DNA of 64,000 bases from JAAXHH01 sp965225915 (GTDB lineage: Bacteria > JAAXHH01), in contig OZ245326.1 of assembly GCA_965225915.1 (NCBI GenBank), positions 2,418,001 through 2,482,000 of the forward strand, in the 5' to 3' direction. Shown here in pieces: positions 7,552 through 17,040 of the stretch (position 1 is its first letter; the number at the start of each line of letters is the position of its first letter). The notes under the pieces were generated by a model. It was given only the letters and a program-made list of their open reading frames with translations, was not told where the DNA came from and made no database searches. The translations under genes and the position numbers were made by a program.

Positions 7552-10494
7552 ATGACCCAGTTCTGCCAATCTACCCAATCATGCTTATCCCAGTTTCGAA
7601 CCCGGTGGTTGGCCGGTCCCCTGATGGCCGCGGTGATGGTTTTTGCTTGCATCGCGGGTATGGCCGTTGATGTCCACGCTCAGCAGCCCGTCGGCCGAAT
7701 TTCCGGTACGATCGTCGACGCGAACACCGGCGATCCCCTGATCGGCGCCACGGTGATAGTGGTAGATCTTGGGCTGGGCGCGATGGCCGACCTCGAAGGC
7801 GGCTACCTCATCCTAAACGTCCCGGTCGGGCAGCACACGGTCATGGTTTCCATGATAGGGTACGCGCAGCAGCGGGTAACCGAGGTCCAGGTCACCTCCG
7901 GCCAGGTAACGAAAATCGACCTTGCCGTCGAGGAAGAACTACTGGTCGCCGACGTGATCGAAGTTACGGCCAGAGCCGTCGAGAACACCGAAGCCGCCCT
8001 GCTGAAGCAGCGTCAGAACGCCCTGTCCATCAGCGACGCCATCAGCGCGGAGGATATCTCCCGGGGCGCACAGGGCGATGTGGCTTCGGCCATGACCCGT
8101 GTCACCGGCGCATCGGTGGTGGACGGCAAGTACATCTATATACGTGGATTGGGAGAACGATACAGTACCGCGCAGTTGAACGGTACCACCCTGCCGAACA
8201 CCGATCCCAACAGCAAGTCGGTCCAGATGGACATCTTCGCCACGAACCTGCTGGACAATATTACCACGGTAAAAACCTTCACGCCGGACAAGCCCGGCAA
8301 CTTCACCGGCGGCAGCGTCAACGTGAAAACCAAGTCCCTGCCCGAATCGTTCACCATGTCCTTCTCCACGTCCACGAAGTACAACACCCAGTCCTCCTTC
8401 AAGGACATGCTGAGCTACGACGGCGGGGAATACGATTTTCTCGGTGTGGATGACGGAACGAGGAACATCCCCGTGGCTCTGCTGGATCCCGATGTGGAAA
8501 TACCCAGCATTACCAGTGCGCAGCGGGATCCGCAAGCCGCGCAGATGCTGGATCTATACTCCAAGTCGTTCAGTGACAAGACGATGACACCGACCACGAA
8601 GGAAGGCGGCCTGGGCCAAAGCTATTCCTTTTCGATCGGCAACCAGACGACGGTCCTCGACCGCCCGTTCGGGATGTCGGGCAGTGTGAGTTTCAGTCGT
8701 AACATCTCGGCATATGACAATGGCGCCACTGGGATATGGAAGCGCGTGTCCCGGGAGTCGGAAGGCCTGAACAGGGAGCGGTTCGCGACGGACATGAGCG
8801 GTTCCGAGGAGGTTCTGTGGGGTGGACTGGTGAACGCCACCTACCGTCCGAGCATCACCAACGAAATCGGAGCCAACGTGCTCTACAATCGTAGCGGTGA
8901 AAAGATGTCGAGGTACCAGACCGGGGCCTGGCCTTCATCCCTCCCCGGCGACAACGTGCGGTACGAAACCCGGGTATTGTCCTTCATCGAGCGCGAAATG
9001 CGTTCCCTGCAGTTCCGCGGGAAACACGTCCTTCCCTCCGTGTCCAACATGGAAATCGAATGGACCGGCGCCTTTATCCGATCCAACCAGGACGAGCCGG
9101 ACCTGCGTTACTTTACCAACGAATACCAGACGGTCGATGCGGCCGGCGAGGGCGCATCGAATGTCGAAAGCTATACCATCTCGCTCTCCAATTACTCGGC
9201 GCCGACCCGATACTTCAGAAACCTGGTAGAATCAAACCGGGATTTCAAACTGGATGTCACGCTGCCGTTCTCGCAGTGGTCCGGGTTGACGGCCCACCTA
9301 AAGTTCGGTGGCGCTTACCTGGATAAGGATCACACCTTCAGGGAGAGACGTTTCTCCTTCCGTCAGGACAACCTGCAGTATCGCAACGATCCGGTTGTCT
9401 TCTTCTCCTCCGAGCGTACCGGTATCCTGCCCGATCAGTTCCAGGACTCGCCAGGATTTACCCGGTTCGGAAATTTCGTATCTGAAAACTCCGACCTGAA
9501 GAACAACTACGACGGCGGCCAGCAGGTCCGGGCCGGATACGTGATGCTGGACCTGCCGCTTGGAAGGCGCCTCAAGGTGATCGGCGGCGCCCGGTACGAG
9601 TCCACCTTGCTGGATGTGGCCAGCCACGACGCTACACTTTCGCCGGGCAAACTCGACGAAAAAGACTGGTTGCCCTCGGTTAACGCGGTGTACCAGGTCA
9701 TGGAGAACATGAACGTCCGCGGAGTCTTCAGCCGGACCCTGGCGAGACCTTCCTTCCGCGAACTCGCGCCATTCGCCTCTTTTCTCTTTGTCGGCGACTA
9801 CATATTCGTCGGCAATAGCGAGTTGAAGCGAATCTTGATCGAAAACTACGATTTCCGTTGGGAGTTGTTCACCCGTCCCGGCGAGATATACGCGCTCAGC
9901 TACTTCTTCAAGCAGTTCGAAAATCCGATCGAACGTGTGATCGTGACCACGAACGGCGAAATCCAGTTTCAGAACGTCGACAGGGCGTTTGTTACCGGGG
10001 TGGAAATGGAGTTCCGGAAGCGGCTTGACCAACTCCATACGTCCCTGAGCAACTTCCAGATCGGAGGTAACCTGTCCCTGGTCAAATCCCAGGTGGATAT
10101 CGCCCCGTCGGAACTCGTCATCATCCGGGCGCTTGATCCTGATGCGGCGGATACCCGCAAGCTGCAAGGACAGTCACCCTACGTAGTCAACATCGATGCC
10201 ATGTACGACAATCCGGATACCGGGACCCTGGTCAGCCTGCATTACAACGTGTTCGGCGAAAGGCTTTCAGAGGTGAGTACGGGTGGAACGCCCAACGCCT
10301 TCGAGCAGCCCGCGGGCATGTTCGATATTACGGGATCGCAGCGCCTTTGGGACAGGGTGACCCTGAAGTTCTCCGCCAAGAACCTGTTGGATCCCGATAT
10401 CAAGAAGATTCATTCGTTCAACGACTCGGAGTTCATCCGCGCTCTTTACAAGCGAGGTCGGACGTTTTCCATTGGTTTCTCGTACGGGATTTAA
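7552..10494 (+). CDS. TonB-dependent outer-membrane receptor with carboxypeptidase-regulatory-like N-domain
   Basis: 980 aa. A signal peptide ends near residue 44 (VDVHA-QQ). A CarboxypepD_reg-like beta-sandwich follows (about 48-135: GRISGTIVDANTGDPLIGAT), then a plug domain (about 150-260, with YIRGLGERYSTAQLNGTTLP), then a long barrel ending ...RGRTFSIGFSYGI with the terminal aromatic pattern typical of outer-membrane barrels. It lies between a Pho-box promoter and the pst genes, about 70 bp before a T9SS-exported protein. This suggests uptake of a phosphate-containing ligand under starvation. The substrate cannot be read from sequence. Confidence 0.9.
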   Translation: MTQFCQSTQSCLSQFRTRWLAGPLMAAVMVFACIAGMAVDVHAQQPVGRISGTIVDANTGDPLIGATVIVVDLGLGAMADLEGGYLILNVPVGQHTVMVSMIGYAQQRVTEVQVTSGQVTKIDLAVEEELLVADVIEVTARAVENTEAALLKQRQNALSISDAISAEDISRGAQGDVASAMTRVTGASVVDGKYIYIRGLGERYSTAQLNGTTLPNTDPNSKSVQMDIFATNLLDNITTVKTFTPDKPGNFTGGSVNVKTKSLPESFTMSFSTSTKYNTQSSFKDMLSYDGGEYDFLGVDDGTRNIPVALLDPDVEIPSITSAQRDPQAAQMLDLYSKSFSDKTMTPTTKEGGLGQSYSFSIGNQTTVLDRPFGMSGSVSFSRNISAYDNGATGIWKRVSRESEGLNRERFATDMSGSEEVLWGGLVNATYRPSITNEIGANVLYNRSGEKMSRYQTGAWPSSLPGDNVRYETRVLSFIEREMRSLQFRGKHVLPSVSNMEIEWTGAFIRSNQDEPDLRYFTNEYQTVDAAGEGASNVESYTISLSNYSAPTRYFRNLVESNRDFKLDVTLPFSQWSGLTAHLKFGGAYLDKDHTFRERRFSFRQDNLQYRNDPVVFFSSERTGILPDQFQDSPGFTRFGNFVSENSDLKNNYDGGQQVRAGYVMLDLPLGRRLKVIGGARYESTLLDVASHDATLSPGKLDEKDWLPSVNAVYQVMENMNVRGVFSRTLARPSFRELAPFASFLFVGDYIFVGNSELKRILIENYDFRWELFTRPGEIYALSYFFKQFENPIERVIVTTNGEIQFQNVDRAFVTGVEMEFRKRLDQLHTSLSNFQIGGNLSLVKSQVDIAPSELVIIRALDPDAADTRKLQGQSPYVVNIDAMYDNPDTGTLVSLHYNVFGERLSEVSTGGTPNAFEQPAGMFDITGSQRLWDRVTLKFSAKNLLDPDIKKIHSFNDSEFIRALYKRGRTFSIGFSYGI

Positions 10495-10562
10495 TGCGGT
10501 CTGCCTGTGAGGATCATCCTCAACTCATTCACCACAACTGTAGGCCCTTAAAAGGAGGGGGT

Positions 10563-12290
10563 ATGTTTCGGTGGGTTTCCGCCGCTGTACTTGCCCTAAC
10601 GTTGTCTGTTCCAGTCCTCGCAAAAGCACAATCAGTCACCAACCCTGTAGTGACGATTACCGACGCCGATATCGTCGGGAACGTCACGTTCTCCGCGGAT
10701 TCCGTATACATTCTTTCAGGCCTGGTCTTCGTGGAGGACGGCGAAACGCTGACCATAGAACCAGGGACAGTCATCAAGGGCCGGCCATCCAGTACGAGTA
10801 GCGATGATTCGGCGCTCATCGTAGCGCGTGGCGGGAGGATTTTCGCGGACGGTACAGCCAGGGATCCGATCATCTTAACGGCCGAAGCCGACGACGTGAA
10901 CGATCCGAACGACATCCTGCTGTCGTCTCCGACGGCTTCGCGAGGGTTGTGGGGCGGTGTGATCATCCTTGGGCGGGCTTCCATCAACACGGCCACGGGT
11001 GAAAGCAACATCGAGGGCATCGATGCCAGTACGGAACCGCGAGGCATCTATGGCGGAGGCCCTAACCCCAATGACGACGATAACTCGGGCGTGTTCCGCT
11101 TCGTGTCGATCCGCCACGGCGGTACCGATATCGGTGCGAACAACGAGATCAACGGCCTGACCATGGGCGGTGTGGGCCGCGGCACGACCATCGAGCACGT
11201 GGAGGTGTTCTTCAACCAGGACGACGGGTTCGAGTGGTTCGGCGGCACCGTCAACACCCGTTACCTGATCTCTGCCTTCGCGGGCGATGACAGCTTCGAT
11301 TACGACGAGGGTTTTCGTGGCGAGCACCAGTTCTGGTTCTCGATCCAGGATCCGTCCCTGGGCGACCATGCCGGCGAGCACGACGGCGGCACGGACCCCG
11401 AGGACGGCACGCCCTATGCCAGCCCGACAATCATTAACGCGACGTACATCGGACGCGGCGCGAGCGCCGCGGGCGACAAGTCGAACAATGGCATCATCTT
11501 CCGGGACAACGCGGGCGGGATGTATTTCAACAGCATCTTCACCGAGTTCAAGGGCCTCATGCTCTCGATCGAGGATCTGGATCCGTCTAAGAGCGCGCAG
11601 GACAGCAAGGCCCGCCTGGACGCCGGCGACCTGCAGTTCCAGTACAACATCCTTGGTGCCTTCGGTGCTGGCAATACGGCGGTAGATCTTGGGGGAGAAG
11701 TTCATTCCGCGGAACTGGTGGCCGATGCGGCGAACGTGAACCGGATTGTCGATCCCATGTTGCAGGGCATCAGCTGGAATCGAAACCAGGGTCTGGATCC
11801 GCGGCCAGGAAGCAACAGTCCGGCCTGGGATGCGGATAAATTGAAAGAGGTACCTCGCAGCAGCGGTTTCTTCGAGGACGTCGACTACACCGGCGCCTTC
11901 GGAAGGAATAACTGGGCGATGAACTGGTCGGCACTTGCGGATATGGGGTACTTCGGCACCGCGCCGCCACCTGTACCACCGGAGCCCGTGGATCCAGGCG
12001 AAGAGGTGCCCGACGCATTCAGTCTGTCGCAGAACAGCCCGAATCCCTTTGATGTGACCACGAATATCGATTACGCGGTATCGTCGGCCAGTCACATAAA
12101 GATCGAGGTTTACAATCTGCTGGGACAGCGGGTGGCGACGGTCGTAAACGAAATCAGGCTTCCCGGATACTACTCGGATACGTGGGATGCGCAGCATCTG
12201 TCGAGTGGTGTGTATTTCTACCGCTTCGAAGCGACGGCGGATGGCCGCACCGCCCAGGTCTTCAACAGGAAAATGACCCTATTGAAATAA
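10563..12290 (+). CDS. Secreted beta-helix-like protein with T9SS C-terminal sorting domain
   Basis: 575 aa from the ATG at 10563, chosen for its AAAGGAGGGG site and the signal peptide just after it (residues 1-22, cut near AKAQS). The frame stays open 72 codons further upstream, overlapping the receptor gene, but no signal peptide lies there. Residues about 30-440 have repetitive, Gly/Asp/Asn-rich beta-helix character (GNVTF..SVYILSGLVFVEDG, then GGRIFADGT). The last 85 residues form a type A T9SS target domain (LSQNSPNPF...VYNLLGQRV...GVYFYRFEA). It is presumably carried across the outer membrane and attached or released. Its context suggests work with the preceding receptor, perhaps ligand capture. 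No catalytic motif was recognised. Confidence 0.85.
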   Translation: MFRWVSAAVLALTLSVPVLAKAQSVTNPVVTITDADIVGNVTFSADSVYILSGLVFVEDGETLTIEPGTVIKGRPSSTSSDDSALIVARGGRIFADGTARDPIILTAEADDVNDPNDILLSSPTASRGLWGGVIILGRASINTATGESNIEGIDASTEPRGIYGGGPNPNDDDNSGVFRFVSIRHGGTDIGANNEINGLTMGGVGRGTTIEHVEVFFNQDDGFEWFGGTVNTRYLISAFAGDDSFDYDEGFRGEHQFWFSIQDPSLGDHAGEHDGGTDPEDGTPYASPTIINATYIGRGASAAGDKSNNGIIFRDNAGGMYFNSIFTEFKGLMLSIEDLDPSKSAQDSKARLDAGDLQFQYNILGAFGAGNTAVDLGGEVHSAELVADAANVNRIVDPMLQGISWNRNQGLDPRPGSNSPAWDADKLKEVPRSSGFFEDVDYTGAFGRNNWAMNWSALADMGYFGTAPPPVPPEPVDPGEEVPDAFSLSQNSPNPFDVTTNIDYAVSSASHIKIEVYNLLGQRVATVVNEIRLPGYYSDTWDAQHLSSGVYFYRFEATADGRTAQVFNRKMTLLK

Positions 12291-12351
12291 CCCGTCCAGA
12301 TGGTGGATGAGCGGGACTCGTCCTGTCAAATGCACGGTCGCTGGCAGCATC

Positions 12352-12390
12352 AAGGGCCCTGTAGTTGTGTTCTGCAGGGCCCTTCGGTGT
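12352..12390 (+). terminator. Hairpin terminator or attenuator before pstC
   Basis: A perfect 10-bp inverted repeat, AAGGGCCCTG (12352-12361) and CAGGGCCCTT (12375-12384), encloses a 13-nt loop and is followed by CGGTGTTT. The poly-T run is weak, so termination may be partial. That would let some Pho-box transcripts read into pst. Confidence 0.65.
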
Positions 12391-12409
12391 TTCGGATCCA
12401 GTTACCGGG

Positions 12410-12438
12410 TTGACGCAGCCCTGGGTCCTTTCTATTTT
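12410..12438 (+). promoter_or_regulatory. Promoter for pstCAB-phoU
   Basis: TTGACG (12410-12415), exact 17-bp spacer, TATTTT (12433-12438), 48 bp before the pstC ATG. A single CTGTCAA at 12323-12329 has no good partner 11 bp away, so I do not call a Pho box here. Confidence 0.65.
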
Positions 12439-12485
12439 CCCCTCGGTACCTTGTTGAATCAACTACCGGACTCCAGGATTCCCCG

Positions 12486-14687
12486 ATGTCCCTCTTCAGG
12501 CAGCGACGCAGGGTTGACCGGCGTCGCCTGCTCGACTCGCTGTTCCGTCGACTCGCCGCGATTGGCGGAATCGTCCTTATACTGATCATTCTGTCCGTGT
12601 TCGCCGTGTTACTCTGGGTAATCTACCCCATTTTCAAGATGCCGACCGTTCGTTTCGATGGACAGGTTGCCGAGGTTATCAGCCCGTTGGCCGTGGATGT
12701 GTCGCCAAACCGTGGTATCACCTGCATCGTCACTGAAAGCGGTATATACATCCTGAAACAAACAACCGGAGGCGAGCCGGTTCTGTCATTTTCAGGTCTG
12801 CCGGATGGTGCGGATGTGATAGGCGTATCGAAGGCAGAGGGGAACCGTTTTCTCCTGGCGCTTTCGAACGGACGTCTGTATTCCGCAGACTGGTCTGGAA
12901 TCGCTACGAATGAAGACGGTGACGACCTGGCCACCTCCGGATTGCAGATCGTTCACGCAGCCGACCTGCCGGTTGACCTGTCTTCCGGTTCGGCAAACCT
13001 GTTGCTCGCCTACGCGCCGATGGAGGCCGGTTTTCGTGTGGCTGTGGCCAGTCGGAATGAACTGCTGCTGATCGAGCAGTCCGTTTCTTCCGAATTTCCG
13101 GAACAGGATGCCCGCTCGGCGATCATAGATCGACCCATGCGCCTTCCGGTCGACAGTCGTGTCACGGCCCTGGCGCTGGATGAACGTGGGGAAACTGTAT
13201 TTGCAGGTTCGGCCGATGGCCGTCTCGTCACGGTTTTGTGGGATGAAGCGGACGGTCGGCAGATCACGGATTCGGTCACCGTGGTGACAGAAGGCGTAGC
13301 CGTATCAACGCTGGGCTTTCTAAAGGACAGCCGCACGCTCGTTAGTGGAGATGTCTCGGGAGCAGTCTTCTCATGGCGGTCGATCCCTGAAACCGGTGGA
13401 ACGAAACAGTTGCAGCGTATCTACACATACCCCTCCCATGCCGCCCCGGTCGTCGCCTTCTCACCTTCGCGCCACGACAGGGGATTCGTTACTGCGGACG
13501 CCGCAGGCAGGATCCACCTGTCTTACGGAACGACCGGGCAAACGCTCCGCACCCTGGATACCGGTTCGCCCGACATTCAAGCGCTGGCCATGACTCCGGC
13601 CGCCGATGGTATCCTTGTCGTGGACAAAGCCGGCAGGGTGTCCTCCTGGCGAGTGGATAATCCACACCCCGGGATCACGTGGCGCGGTCTGCTGGGCGCC
13701 GTATGGTACGAGGACGCGCATCAGGGAGCATACCGCTGGCATGCTTCTGAAATCTCGGAAGGAACTGAACCGAAATACAGCCTTTTACCTATGGTTTTCG
13801 GAACCTTGAAGGGAGCGCTGTACACCCTGCTCTTCGCGGTACCCCTGTCGGTGCTCGCCGCGCTTTACGCGTCGCAGTTCATGCCTCGCGTACTGAAGGA
13901 GAGCCTGAAACCGCTGGTGGAAATCATGGCCGCGGTTCCAAGCGTCGTGCTCGGCTTTATCGGTGGCATCTGGCTTGCGCCGTTCCTGGCGTCCCATGTA
14001 TTCGCCCTCTTCCTGGCGCCGGTCTTCATTACCGGCGTGGCGGTGGCCGCTCTTGTGTTAAGACACCATGCCCCGGCCCGATTCCACGCTTTCTTTCGTC
14101 CAGGCATGGAAATCTGGGTGCTGCTGGCCGCTGTCCTGGCCGGCGGGTGGCTGGCGCTTGAGTGCGGGGCCGTGCTGGAGGCCCGCTACCTTCAGGACGG
14201 CTACGGCTCCTGGTTTAAAGAGTCCCTGGGACTGACCTATGCCCAGCGCAATACGATCGTTGTGGGCATGGTCATGGGCCTGGCCGTGACTCCGATCATA
14301 TTCACGATTTCGGAGGACGCGCTGTCCGCCGTCCCCCCGTCATTTGCGGCAGGCTCCATGTCCCTGGGGGCCACACGCTGGCAGACGGCTGCTCGCATCG
14401 TCCTGCCCGCAGCGGGCGCAGGTATCCTTTCGGCTGTTCTGCTGGGATTCAGCAGGGCGGTCGGTGAGACCATGATCATCCTGTTCGTTTCGGGCAATGT
14501 CCCGGCCATGGACTGGTCCGTCTTCTCTGGATTCCGGGCCCTGTCGGCCAGCGTTGCCCTCGAGCTGCCGAACGCTATCCGGGGAGACAGTATATACCGG
14601 GTACTGTTTTTCGCCGCGTTTCTCCTGCTCATCACGACATTTACGGTAAACACCGTGGCGGAATTGATTCGACGAAGGCTGAGATGA
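12486..14687 (+). CDS. pstC: Phosphate ABC transporter permease PstC, long form with periplasmic propeller insert
   Basis: Inner-membrane permease of the high-affinity phosphate importer. 733 aa against about 320 in E. coli. After TM1 (about 24-48), a large periplasmic insert (about 50-390) has repeated beta-propeller-like units (VFAGSADGRLVTVLWDE, LVSGDVSGAVFSW, VVAFSPSRHDRGFVTADA). Five or more TM helices follow, with the permease signature near 615-645 (SLGATRWQTAARIVLPAAGAGI). PstC proteins of similar length occur in Pseudomonas and other groups, so the architecture is known. What the insert binds is not. No pstS gene neighbours it. Confidence 0.9.
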   Translation: MSLFRQRRRVDRRRLLDSLFRRLAAIGGIVLILIILSVFAVLLWVIYPIFKMPTVRFDGQVAEVISPLAVDVSPNRGITCIVTESGIYILKQTTGGEPVLSFSGLPDGADVIGVSKAEGNRFLLALSNGRLYSADWSGIATNEDGDDLATSGLQIVHAADLPVDLSSGSANLLLAYAPMEAGFRVAVASRNELLLIEQSVSSEFPEQDARSAIIDRPMRLPVDSRVTALALDERGETVFAGSADGRLVTVLWDEADGRQITDSVTVVTEGVAVSTLGFLKDSRTLVSGDVSGAVFSWRSIPETGGTKQLQRIYTYPSHAAPVVAFSPSRHDRGFVTADAAGRIHLSYGTTGQTLRTLDTGSPDIQALAMTPAADGILVVDKAGRVSSWRVDNPHPGITWRGLLGAVWYEDAHQGAYRWHASEISEGTEPKYSLLPMVFGTLKGALYTLLFAVPLSVLAALYASQFMPRVLKESLKPLVEIMAAVPSVVLGFIGGIWLAPFLASHVFALFLAPVFITGVAVAALVLRHHAPARFHAFFRPGMEIWVLLAAVLAGGWLALECGAVLEARYLQDGYGSWFKESLGLTYAQRNTIVVGMVMGLAVTPIIFTISEDALSAVPPSFAAGSMSLGATRWQTAARIVLPAAGAGILSAVLLGFSRAVGETMIILFVSGNVPAMDWSVFSGFRALSASVALELPNAIRGDSIYRVLFFAAFLLLITTFTVNTVAELIRRRLR

Positions 14688-14735
14688 CTGTATCCGTAGC
14701 AGTCATCTGCCCCTTCCCACGTTTGAGGAGATTCG

Positions 14736-16163
14736 ATGCGTTCAAGGTGGTCCAAGGATGACGCCCTGATCTGGCTGTCCGGCGGTACCCTGGTCGCAGG
14801 CTTCCTGATGGTCGCCGGACTGATGCTGATGATTGCCGTGCATGGCCTCGGTTTTTTCTGGCCCCAGGACCTGACCCGCTATGCTCTGCGCGACGGAAGG
14901 ATAATCCTGGGTCAGGAAACATCCCGTGAAATCGTCCGAACCACAGGCCCGACAGGTGAACGAACCGCGGCATTTCGAATCCAGGTCAGGCCGGGGAACA
15001 GGGACCTGTACCCGGACGAATATATCTGGCTCGAAGAAGACCAGGTCATCGAACGGGATGCGCCTCGAGAAGCCGTGGTCGTGGAACGGGTCCAGGGCGG
15101 ATATTTCTACGGCTTCCTGGAATCGTTCGTGGACGATGGCAGGGCCGTCGCCGAAGGGCATGAAGCCGTGTGGGGGGTATACCAGGAGCGGTTCTCGGAA
15201 CTTGAACGTCTACGCAGGCAGAGGGCGCCGTCCATCGTATTGTCTTCGGCGGACGGACGACTGTACACGCTGTCTCTTTCGGACGTCCTGCGTATATACG
15301 TTCCCAATGCAATGACTACCTGGGCCAGGTTCCGCCATTACACAACCGATGCGTGGATGTACCTATGGTCGCCTCCGCGTGATGGAAACAGGCAGGGCGG
15401 AGTCTATCCGGCCATCTTCGGCACCGCGGTGATGGTCATCATCATGTCCGTCGTCGTCATGCCGTTCGGTGTTCTCGCGGCGTTCTACCTCAGGGAATAT
15501 GGCACACCGGGCCCGTTCCAGGGTGTTGTGCGTATCGCCGTCAACAGCCTGGCCGGCGTGCCTTCCATCGTATTCGGGGTTTTCGGTCTTGGTTTTTTCG
15601 TGTATTATCTGGGTGGAACCCTGGACCGGGTGTTCTTCCCGGTGGATTTTCTGGAACCGACCTTCGGCCAGGGCGGCATCCTGTGGTGCTCGCTGACCCT
15701 CGCGTTGCTCACGTTACCAGTGGTCATCGTGGCCGTGGAAGAAGGCCTGGCCGCCGTGCCCGTGGAACTCCGGGAAGCGTCCCACGCCATGGGCGCCACG
15801 CGATTCGAGACATCATGGCGGGTAATCCTCCCGGTGGTGCTGCCGTCCATACTCACGGGACTGATTCTCTCCGTGGCCCGGGCGGCCGGTACCGTGGCGC
15901 CGTTGATGATTACAGGGGTCGTCGCCTTCGCACCCGCGCTACCCGTGGATGGCGTCTGGCCCTTCGTGCACCTGGAACGCGAGTTCATGCATCTGGGTTA
16001 TCATATCTTCGACACCGGTTTTCGCCCGGACGGTGGGGAAGCTTCCCTGCCGATGGCATACACGTCCACCCTGTTGCTCCTGATTATCGTGGTTGCCTTA
16101 AACGCGGCGGCGATAGGTCTTCGCTCCCGGCTGAGAAGATGGTATTCTCTCGCCGCGACCTAG
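14736..16163 (+). CDS. pstA: Phosphate ABC transporter permease PstA, long form
   Basis: 475 aa, longer than E. coli PstA (296). TM1 (about 14-40) is followed by a periplasmic insert of about 170 residues (to about 215), then five TM helices and the permease loop SHAMGATRFETSWRVILPVV. It partners PstC, whose insert lies in the equivalent place. A GAGGAG site precedes the ATG. The 48-bp gap after pstC and 48-bp gap before pstB support one operon. Confidence 0.9.
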   Translation: MRSRWSKDDALIWLSGGTLVAGFLMVAGLMLMIAVHGLGFFWPQDLTRYALRDGRIILGQETSREIVRTTGPTGERTAAFRIQVRPGNRDLYPDEYIWLEEDQVIERDAPREAVVVERVQGGYFYGFLESFVDDGRAVAEGHEAVWGVYQERFSELERLRRQRAPSIVLSSADGRLYTLSLSDVLRIYVPNAMTTWARFRHYTTDAWMYLWSPPRDGNRQGGVYPAIFGTAVMVIIMSVVVMPFGVLAAFYLREYGTPGPFQGVVRIAVNSLAGVPSIVFGVFGLGFFVYYLGGTLDRVFFPVDFLEPTFGQGGILWCSLTLALLTLPVVIVAVEEGLAAVPVELREASHAMGATRFETSWRVILPVVLPSILTGLILSVARAAGTVAPLMITGVVAFAPALPVDGVWPFVHLEREFMHLGYHIFDTGFRPDGGEASLPMAYTSTLLLLIIVVALNAAAIGLRSRLRRWYSLAAT

Positions 16164-16211
16164 GAGCGCCTGGCACGTGTCCGCGAGACGCGTCCAGAGG
16201 GAATTCAGCGC

Positions 16212-17009
16212 ATGACGATGGAAATAGCGCCATCCACGCCGAAAAACGAGCGTGAACGACCGTTCATCGCGATTGAGGACGTATCGTTCTGGTACGGAGA
16301 CCATCCCGCGCTGCAACACGTCACCATGTCCATCGATCGCCACGGCATCACGGCATATATCGGCCCTTCGGGTTGCGGAAAGACGACGTTGCTTCGGCTG
16401 ATGAACCGAATGAACGACCTGATACCTCATACCCGGATGACAGGAACGATCAGGATGAACGGAGAGGACATCTACGGTCCGAACGTCGACGTGACGCGGC
16501 TGCGCCGGTGCGTGGGCATGGTGTTCCAGCAGCCGAACCCTTTCCCCAAGTCGATCTACGAAAACGTAGCCTATGGTCCCCGTATCCATGGCGTGAAGTC
16601 CGGGGGTTTTCTCGATGAGATAGTGGAACGGTGTCTGCGCAGAGCCGTACTTTGGGACGAAGTCCAGGATCAGCTTGAGAAAAGCGCCCTCAGACTCTCT
16701 GCCGGACAGCAACAACGGCTCTGCATCGCACGGGCGATCGCGGTCGAACCGGAAGTCCTTCTTATGGATGAACCGTGTTCATCGCTGGACCCGGTCGCCA
16801 CGACCAGGATTGAGGAATTAATGCTTGATCTGAAGGACGATTATACCATTGTTATCGTGACACACAATATGCAACAGGCGGCGCGTGTATCGGATTACAC
16901 TGGATTCATGCTCACGGGCGAACTGGTGGAAACGGGCGTGACCAACGTGCTGTTCACCACGCCCCGAGACCGGCGTACGGAAGACTACATCACGGGCCGT
17001 GCGGGATAG
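16212..17009 (+). CDS. pstB: Phosphate ABC transporter ATP-binding protein
   Basis: 265 aa cytoplasmic ATPase that drives PstCA. Walker A GPSGCGKTT (about 52-60), Q-loop with the PstB-typical VFQQPNPFPKSIYENVAYG, an ABC signature in the variant form LSAGQQQRLCIARA, Walker B VLLMDEPCSSLDP, and the switch histidine in VIVTHNM. The usual LSGGQQQR is LSAGQQQR here, a mild substitution. Confidence 0.95.
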   Translation: MTMEIAPSTPKNERERPFIAIEDVSFWYGDHPALQHVTMSIDRHGITAYIGPSGCGKTTLLRLMNRMNDLIPHTRMTGTIRMNGEDIYGPNVDVTRLRRCVGMVFQQPNPFPKSIYENVAYGPRIHGVKSGGFLDEIVERCLRRAVLWDEVQDQLEKSALRLSAGQQQRLCIARAIAVEPEVLLMDEPCSSLDPVATTRIEELMLDLKDDYTIVIVTHNMQQAARVSDYTGFMLTGELVETGVTNVLFTTPRDRRTEDYITGRAG

Positions 17010-17040
17010 CGCCACCGGGTAACTCCTAAAAAGTGCGATC

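Noticed and set aside
10875..12197. Long minus-strand ORF opposite the T9SS protein
   Set aside because: Antisense shadow of a gene with signal peptide, RBS and sorting domain; arises from GC-rich codon third positions.
12323..12329. CTGTCAA before pstC as a Pho box
   Set aside because: No partner half-site 11 bp up- or downstream.
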